A stretch of 14,294 nucleotides of DNA from Candidatus Pacearchaeota archaeon (GTDB lineage Archaea; Nanoarchaeota; Nanoarchaeia; Pacearchaeales; GW2011-AR1), in assembly GCA_002690445.1 (NCBI GenBank), contig NZER01000390.1, forward strand, positions 1 to 14,294, written 5' to 3'. The position numbers were made by a program, and so were the translations under genes. Every line of letters starts with the position of its first letter. The stretch's first letter is position 1. Shown piece after piece: positions 12,101 to 14,294 of this stretch. Under the pieces are notes generated by a model. The model had not been told where the DNA came from and searched no databases. It was given only the letters and a program-made list of their open reading frames with translations.

Positions 12101-14294
12101 GTAGTAGGTACAACAACTGCCACAGGTGCTGATAAATCAGGTGGTTTAACAATTGTGGCCACAGACTTTCAAGCGGCAACTGGTACATTTACAACTGTAG
12201 ATTGTAACGTACTTCAATCAACAGATTCAAGTGCAATACAAGTTACTGAAGCATTAAACGTATCAGGTGCAATTGTTGGTTCAAGTACATTAGACGCCGC
12301 GGCGACTACATTAACATCAGTAACAATCGCTGGTGATGGCGCAACAGTAACAGGTATTAAAGATGAAGACAATATGGGATCAAATAGTGCTACAAAGTTA
12401 GCAACACAACAATCAATTAAAGCATATGTTGACACTCAAGTAGCAACAGCAGACACGTTCTTAGAATTATCAGATACAGCAGGTTCTTATACTGCATCTG
12501 CTTTACTAGCCGTAAATGCGGCAGGTAATGCAGTAGCAATGGCTGAACTACTTTATACAGTATCTTCAAATGATATTACATTAGCAAACGGAACATCAAA
12601 TAAAGACATTATCTTTAATGTAAATGATGGTGGATCTGCAACTGAGGTTATGAGATTAGATGGTGACGTTAGTGCTCTTAAAATAGCATCAGGTAAGCAA
12701 TTACAACTTGGTGCCGCTGAGGAATATCTTTCAGGTGACGGCACAGATATTACAATTGCCGTTGGTGCAAGTGGTGACATTAATATTGGAACAGATATTG
12801 GTTTAACATTTGGTAATGATGGAGAAAAAATTGAAGGTGACGGTACAGATTTAACAATCGCTGGTAATAACATTAAATTAACTGCTGTAGCAGATGTAGT
12901 TATTCCAGCAGATGTAGGAATAACATTTGGTACAGGTGAAAAGATTGAAGGAAATAACACAGATTTAACAGTTACTTCTGGTGCTGACATTAACTTAACA
13001 GCAACAAGTGATATTAATGTTCCATCAGGTGTTGGAATGACATTTGGTAATGATGCCGAAAAGATTGAAGGCGATGGAACAGATTTAACAATCACTGGTA
13101 ACACTATTAATTTAACTGCAACAACAGACGTGGCACTTGCCGCAAATACTGGACTTCTATTAGCAGGTACAGAAAAAATTGAATCAGATGGTACTGACTT
13201 AACAATTACAGTCGGTGGCGGTGGTGACATTAATATTGGATCTGCAATTGGATTAACATTCGGTGATGATGGTGAAAAAATTGAAGGTGATGGTACTAAC
13301 TTAACTATTGCTTCAAGTGCCTTGTTATACCTAACAGCAACAACTGATGTAGTTATTCCAGCAGATGTAGGACTTCATTTTACAAATTCATCTGAAAAAA
13401 TTGAATCTAATGGTACTGATTTTACATTTAATTCTGGAAACGATATTAATTTAACTGCAACAACAGATATTAATGTACCAGCTAACGTTGGAGTAACATT
13501 CGGCGATGATGGAGAAAAAATTGAAGGTAACGGAACAAAATTAACAATAGCTTCAAGTGATGCAATTGATCTAACTGCAACTACTGATGTTGTTATTCCA
13601 GCAAACGTTGGGGTAGCTTTTGGTAGTGGTGGTGAAAAAATTGAATCAGATGGAACTGACTTAACTGCAACTGTTACTGGTAATATGGTTATTAGTGGTA
13701 CAACAGGTATCCAAGTACCATCAGGAACAACTGCACAAAGACCATCAGTAGCAAACGGCATGATTAGATTCAACTCTACATTAGGTACATTTGAAGGGTG
13801 CATAGATGGTTCAACGTATGTTGAAATAACTACTGTACCACACGGTGAAGCGGCTGACATTAATAAAGATGTGTTTACAACTGGAAACGCAAGTACAACA
13901 GATTATGCTTTAACATTTACTCCAGCAGAAGTGAACAATATCATAGTAATGGTTGACAACATTGTCCAAGAACCAACACAAAACTTTACATTAAGTGGTT
14001 CAACAATGACACTAACAAGTGCTCCTCACTCAGGTGCAAGGGTTGTTGTATTACACGGTTTTGATGGTTCAGGTGGTACAGCAGGTGCTACATGGATTGG
14101 TGGTTCAAATACTGATATGGATTCAGCAATTGAAAACCTTGATACGTTTACAACTGCAACATTCCAATCAGCAGAGTATAGTTACATGGCTAAAAATGCA
14201 GGTAGTACAAATGACTCAACTGTTGGATACGAAGCAGGTAAAATTATTATTGTGCATGATGGAACAACTCCACAAATGACACAATATGGTATTA
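9185..14294 (+). CDS. Giant repetitive tail-fibre-like protein, 3' end outside the window
   Basis: The frame is open without a stop from the ATG at 9185 (AAAGGA at 9172-9177) to the window edge: at least 1,703 residues. Modules are an N-terminal segment (1-56, ending VGIAKDPAVPLDVTG) shared with the 7876 gene; an NEI/SN segment; display module 1 (about 139-225); a TGIKDEDNM and QQSIKAY linker; EKIE repeat block 1 (435-758, eight units); a GSTGERSG segment (about 763-800); display module 2 (about 914-985); a second linker; EKIE block 2 (1183-1507, eight units); a GTTAQRP segment; an HGFD module (1559-1627); and the start of a further beta domain. Thr, Gly, Asp and Asn dominate, as expected of an elongated beta-structured trimeric fibre. 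No signal peptide or enzyme motif is visible. A long host-contact fibre is likely; a whisker or capsid fibre is possible. Confidence 0.82.
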   Translation, partial: MALGRITGGMLSAEMARVTTDIKFSSSGETNLLHLDCSNDRVGIAKDPAVPLDVTGAIASTTTITGSTSVTGGTLTIAGGSLTDSSGAISFGNENLTTTGQVNTSGVRLLENEITTIRSNDDLVLSANGTGGVQIEGSLTVSSDLTVNGSTTTVNSTTLTVDDKNIELAHSPSGAAASDTLADGGGIILKGSTDHTILWTNATDDWDFTDSIDLAAGKTFKIGGTTVISSTEVAVATGTFTTIVGNAISSADSSAIQINDAINVSGAITGGSTLTVDGAATITGAQTLTGATTAATSIVIGGDGATVTGIKDEDNMASDSAVKLATQQSIKAYVDAQVDTADTFLELSDTAGSYTASALLQANAAGNAVAMSEIIVTASSNDITVANATSNKDIIFQVNDGGSATEVMRLDGDVSALKMASGKQLQLGAAEEHISGDGTDITFVVGGGGDINIGSAIGLTFGNDGEKIEGDGTDLTITGNTINLTATTDVALAANTGLLFAGTEKIESDGTDLTITVGGGGDINIGSAIGVTFGDDGEKIEGDGTDLTIASSNDLHLTATTDINIPADVGLTFGNDAEKIEGDGTDLTIAGNNINLTAVADVVIPANVGITFGSGEKIEGDSTNLTITSGADIALTATSDVNLPANVGLTFGDDGEKIEGNGTKLTIASSDAIDLTATTDVVIPANVGITFGSGEKIEGDNTDLTVTSGAKINLTATTDVQIPNDIGVLFGAGGEKIESDGTNLTATVTGDFIISGTTNLRVPIGSTGERSGTVAGSLRYNSTLSRFEGYTNSWGTIGGGGTLILVDDSSTTVSVDIAAESVTIAGGTNITTTIAGDGVSIALDAVLAVGTSLSIAGSGATVTGILDEDAMGSDSAVKLATQQSIKAYADTIPVLTPTGGTLAITGNQTISGNLTVSGDTVTQSTTNTVIADNIIELNNGISASTNDAGIIIERGSTGNNACIIWDESADRFVVGTTTATGADKSGGLTIVATDFQAATGTFTTVDCNVLQSTDSSAIQVTEALNVSGAIVGSSTLDAAATTLTSVTIAGDGATVTGIKDEDNMGSNSATKLATQQSIKAYVDTQVATADTFLELSDTAGSYTASALLAVNAAGNAVAMAELLYTVSSNDITLANGTSNKDIIFNVNDGGSATEVMRLDGDVSALKIASGKQLQLGAAEEYLSGDGTDITIAVGASGDINIGTDIGLTFGNDGEKIEGDGTDLTIAGNNIKLTAVADVVIPADVGITFGTGEKIEGNNTDLTVTSGADINLTATSDINVPSGVGMTFGNDAEKIEGDGTDLTITGNTINLTATTDVALAANTGLLLAGTEKIESDGTDLTITVGGGGDINIGSAIGLTFGDDGEKIEGDGTNLTIASSALLYLTATTDVVIPADVGLHFTNSSEKIESNGTDFTFNSGNDINLTATTDINVPANVGVTFGDDGEKIEGNGTKLTIASSDAIDLTATTDVVIPANVGVAFGSGGEKIESDGTDLTATVTGNMVISGTTGIQVPSGTTAQRPSVANGMIRFNSTLGTFEGCIDGSTYVEITTVPHGEAADINKDVFTTGNASTTDYALTFTPAEVNNIIVMVDNIVQEPTQNFTLSGSTMTLTSAPHSGARVVVLHGFDGSGGTAGATWIGGSNTDMDSAIENLDTFTTATFQSAEYSYMAKNAGSTNDSTVGYEAGKIIIVHDGTTPQMTQYGI
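10487..11458 (+). repeat. EKIE repeat block 1, eight units
   Basis: There are eight units of about 39 residues with the plan G-(L/I)-TFG-x-DG-EKIEGDGTDLTI, then an INLTATTDV stretch, then IPA-x-VG. The order by the residues before EKIE is GNDG, AGT, GDDG, GNDA, GSG, GDDG, GSG, GAGG. The regular alternation of Gly/Asp turns and hydrophobic strands suggests a beta-helical or beta-prism stalk. Confidence 0.92.
12731..13705 (+). repeat. EKIE repeat block 2, eight units in a different order
   Basis: There are eight more units of the same plan, with order before EKIE of GNDG, GTG, GNDA, AGT, GDDG, NSS, GDDG, GSGG. By sequence, units 3-5 here match units 1-3 of block 1 and units 1-2 match units 4-5 of block 1, so the units are permuted, not merely copied. 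Unit 6 is the most diverged (ESNGTDFTF). Confidence 0.92.

Larger units (their letters stand above)
9599..13705 (+). repeat. Large internal duplication in the giant fibre gene
   Basis: The stretch 9599-11458 recurs, diverged, as 11924-13705. Both copies run display module, ATGTFTT segment, DSSAIQ segment, GDGATVTGIKDEDNM, TQQSIKAYVD, DTFLELSDTAGSYTASALL, then an EKIE block. The best-conserved DNA is 10391-10470 against 12635-12714: 80 bp with one mismatch, offset 2,244 bp (748 codons, in frame). Confidence 0.9.

Noticed and set aside
10487..13705. Regular repeats as a possible CRISPR array
   Set aside because: Units are about 117 bp, continuous, translated in frame and diverged; there are no short identical repeats with unique spacers.
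10192..13860. Several long minus-strand open frames opposite the giant gene, rich in SVPSPSIFS-type repeats
   Set aside because: They are the antisense image of the EKIE repeats: the Ser/Pro/Val bias follows from complementing Gly/Asp/Thr codons, and none has a ribosome site or promoter octamer at its start.
14019..14279. 86-residue plus-strand frame near the window end
   Set aside because: It is a shifted reading of the giant gene, Leu/Gln-rich from out-of-frame ACA/CAA codons, with no ribosome site.

Overview
The window is a stretch of the late, virion-structure region of a T4-type contractile-tailed phage. The clearest evidence is the head-assembly run at 167-4104: an acidic gp67-like core protein, the gp21 prohead protease, the gp22 scaffold and the gp23 major capsid protein, in T4 order. 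The DNA is AT-rich. The tail and appendage proteins downstream are built from modules I associate with marine T4-like phages (cyanophages and SAR11 phages). A low-GC marine bacterial host is therefore likely, but this is inference. No host genes, tRNAs, integrase, CRISPR array or insertion sequence were seen.

Layout. (1) 1-166: probable tail end of an upstream gene, a weak inverted repeat, and a T4-late-type promoter (TATAACTA) for the head operon. (2) 167-4104: gp67-like, gp21, gp22 and gp23, with strong Shine-Dalgarno sites and short gaps, closed by a terminator at 4122-4150. (3) 4151-5030: a 74-residue unknown protein with its own short-leader promoter, then a small virion protein behind a roughly 100-nt leader that folds into four successive hairpins, then a perfect 11-bp hairpin. 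(4) 5038-6657: a three-gene run of beta-rich appendage proteins behind an exact TATAAATA. (5) 6659-7804, minus strand: a fibre-like protein with a Val/Glu/Lys-repeat stalk, convergent with the preceding gene at 1 bp. (6) 7876-8799: a second modular fibre-like gene, divergent from the minus-strand gene. (7) 8761-9063, minus strand: a small unknown gene overlapping the end of the previous one. (8) 9185 to the window end: a giant repetitive fibre-like gene, open for more than 1,700 codons. It holds two large blocks, each with eight EKIE-centred repeats of about 39 residues.

How it works together. gp22 and the gp67-like protein would form the inner core around which gp23 assembles; gp21 then cleaves the proteins at (L/I)-x-E|(G/A) sites, visible in gp21, gp22 and gp23. 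The downstream genes would supply surface or tail appendages that meet the host. They share interchangeable modules (an LDVTG N-terminal segment, a display module, an NEI/SN segment, a GTTAQRP segment and an HGFD-ending C-terminal module), so the region looks like a workshop for recombining host-contact proteins.

The most unusual signal is regulatory. Late-type promoter octamers sit only 6-7 nt before the start codons of at least four genes on both strands, with no Shine-Dalgarno site, which predicts leaderless or nearly leaderless late mRNAs. Two other genes instead carry long leaders in which the Shine-Dalgarno site can be paired away.
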